DNA of 64,000 nucleotides from Leptotrichia wadei (GTDB lineage Bacteria; Fusobacteriota; Fusobacteriia; Fusobacteriales; Leptotrichiaceae): NCBI RefSeq assembly GCF_007990545.2, contig NZ_AP019829.2, positions 1,984,001 to 2,048,000 of the forward strand, read 5' to 3'. Shown piece by piece: positions 63,268 to 64,000 of this stretch (position 1 is its first letter; each line of letters starts with the position of its first letter). The notes under the pieces were generated by a model. It saw only the letters and a program-made list of their open reading frames with translations, ran no database searches and was not told where the DNA came from. The position numbers and the translations under genes were made by a program.

Positions 63268-64000
63268 TTAACCTTCAAGTCTAGCTAAAATCATTTCATT
63301 AATCATTTGAGGATTAGCCTTACCTCTAGATAATCTCATCGCTTGCCCAACAAGATATTTTAACGCATTGCTCTTACCATTTTTATAATCTTCCACCGAT
63401 TGTGCATTTTCAGCCAATACTTGCTCAACAATTTTCTCAATCGCACTGTCATCAGTAATTTGAACCAATCCTTTTTCTTTTACAATAATTTCAGGATCTT
63501 TATCTTCTGTCAATAAAATTTCAAATACATCTTTCGCTATTTTTGAGCTAATTGTTTTCGCTTGAATCAATTTAATCAATTTCCCTAAATTTTTTGGCGT
63601 TACATTAAATTTTGAAATCGAAATATTTTTTTCCTTCAACACTCTCAAAACTTCTGTCAACACCCAGTTCGCCGCAAGTCTTGGCTCTTTTGTATCATTT
63701 ACAATTTCTTCGTAATATTCAGCTAATTCTTGTTCCGAAGAAAGTGTTGCAGCTTCCATTTCATGCAATTTATACTCATTTACAAATCTTCTCGCTTTTT
63801 CATCAGCAAATTCTGGCATTTCACCTTTTACTTTTTCAAGTCTATCGTCAGAAATTACAAGTGTAGGCAAATCTGGCTCAGGGAAATATCTGTAATCCAT
63901 CGCTTCCTCTTTGCTTCTCATTGGCTTAGTTACAGCATTTTCCTCATCCCAAAGTCTAGTTTCCTGAACAATTCTTCCACCATTTTCAATCACTTCAATT
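63268..64000 (-). CDS. gatB: Asp/Glu-tRNA amidotransferase subunit B (partial, N-terminus beyond window)
   Basis: C-terminal 244 residues of GatB, which with GatA and GatC converts Glu-tRNA-Gln (and Asp-tRNA-Asn) to the amidated form. TRLWDEENAVTKPMRSKEEA and DYRYFPEPDLP are typical of the GatB core. The last 145 residues form the YqeY-like tail domain that binds tRNA. The reading frame is open to the edge of the window; the GTG at 63993 is not a real start. Confidence 0.93.
   Translation of the reverse strand, partial: IEVIENGGRIVQETRLWDEENAVTKPMRSKEEAMDYRYFPEPDLPTLVISDDRLEKVKGEMPEFADEKARRFVNEYKLHEMEAATLSSEQELAEYYEEIVNDTKEPRLAANWVLTEVLRVLKEKNISISKFNVTPKNLGKLIKLIQAKTISSKIAKDVFEILLTEDKDPEIIVKEKGLVQITDDSAIEKIVEQVLAENAQSVEDYKNGKSNALKYLVGQAMRLSRGKANPQMINEMILARLEG

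Noticed and set aside
1-64000. CRISPR array, tRNA or rRNA genes
   Set aside because: No regularly spaced direct repeats were found, and no tRNA-like cloverleaf with a typical T-loop sequence, nor conserved rRNA segments, were seen on either strand by eye. Short tRNAs could be missed without tRNAscan-SE.

Overview
The window looks like a chromosome segment of a Leptotrichia-like fusobacterium. The DNA is very AT-rich. Lipoprotein signal peptides, an autotransporter and lpxK indicate an outer membrane. Genes more often seen in Firmicutes (whiA, rbgA, a glycosyl-diacylglycerol synthase pair, a PASTA-type penicillin-binding protein, a class III ribonucleotide reductase) sit among them. The genus is an inference from gene content and composition; no rRNA gene is present to confirm it. 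I found no tRNA genes, rRNA genes or CRISPR array.

Layout. 1-3.4 kb (minus): an M20 amidohydrolase and an amino-acid ABC transporter (ATPase, two permeases) with no binding protein. 3.6-9.3 kb: a flavodoxin-fold oxidoreductase, a DUF4153 membrane protein, a ComEA-like protein, an alpha/beta hydrolase and an Ogg2-type DNA glycosylase. 9.4-13.6 kb: a lipid-anchored subtilisin autotransporter, bioY, a tnpA/tnpB-less IS200/IS605-like element with an omega-RNA-like end, and a DUF4870 gene remnant. 14.0-18.7 kb: a DtxR-type regulator with a Mn/Zn/Fe ABC transporter, preceded by two DtxR-like operators. 19.2-24.5 kb: nrdDG behind tandem NrdR boxes, guaA, and a DUF333 protein. 24.6-39.3 kb (minus): mainly housekeeping genes (pyrG, fba, GH25 lysozyme, serS, a frameshifted gene, lpxK, whiA, a MORN-like protein, a DsbD-like protein, acpS, tyrS, cdsA, uppS). 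39.5-43.3 kb (minus): a second amino-acid ABC transporter with two related binding proteins. 43.4-50.1 kb: an accessory locus with an internally duplicated outer-membrane protein, a 1028-aa glycosidase with an eight-cysteine repeat region, and a divergent B12/radical-SAM gene. 50.2-64 kb (minus): two glycolipid glycosyltransferases, rbgA, rsmI, ctpA, tlyA, an IS200/IS605 element (tnpA, tnpB), priA, a PBP2-like gene and the end of gatB.

How parts work together. The SBP-less transporter at 1-3 kb and the binding protein at 42.2-43.0 kb carry near-identical promoter regions 40 kb apart, which suggests one regulon and possibly a shared transporter. The binding-protein gene also has a long leader with a 23-codon ORF and mutually exclusive hairpins ending in an intrinsic terminator. 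The metal-transport operon appears autoregulated through its DtxR boxes.

Repeats not explained by genes: a 223-bp element present twice in inverted orientation (35.9 and 41.9 kb), a hairpin repeat with conserved loop GGCGATTG and changed but still paired stems (15.7 and 53.7 kb), short ATACTAAA/AACGAAT repeats, and a repeated terminator module.
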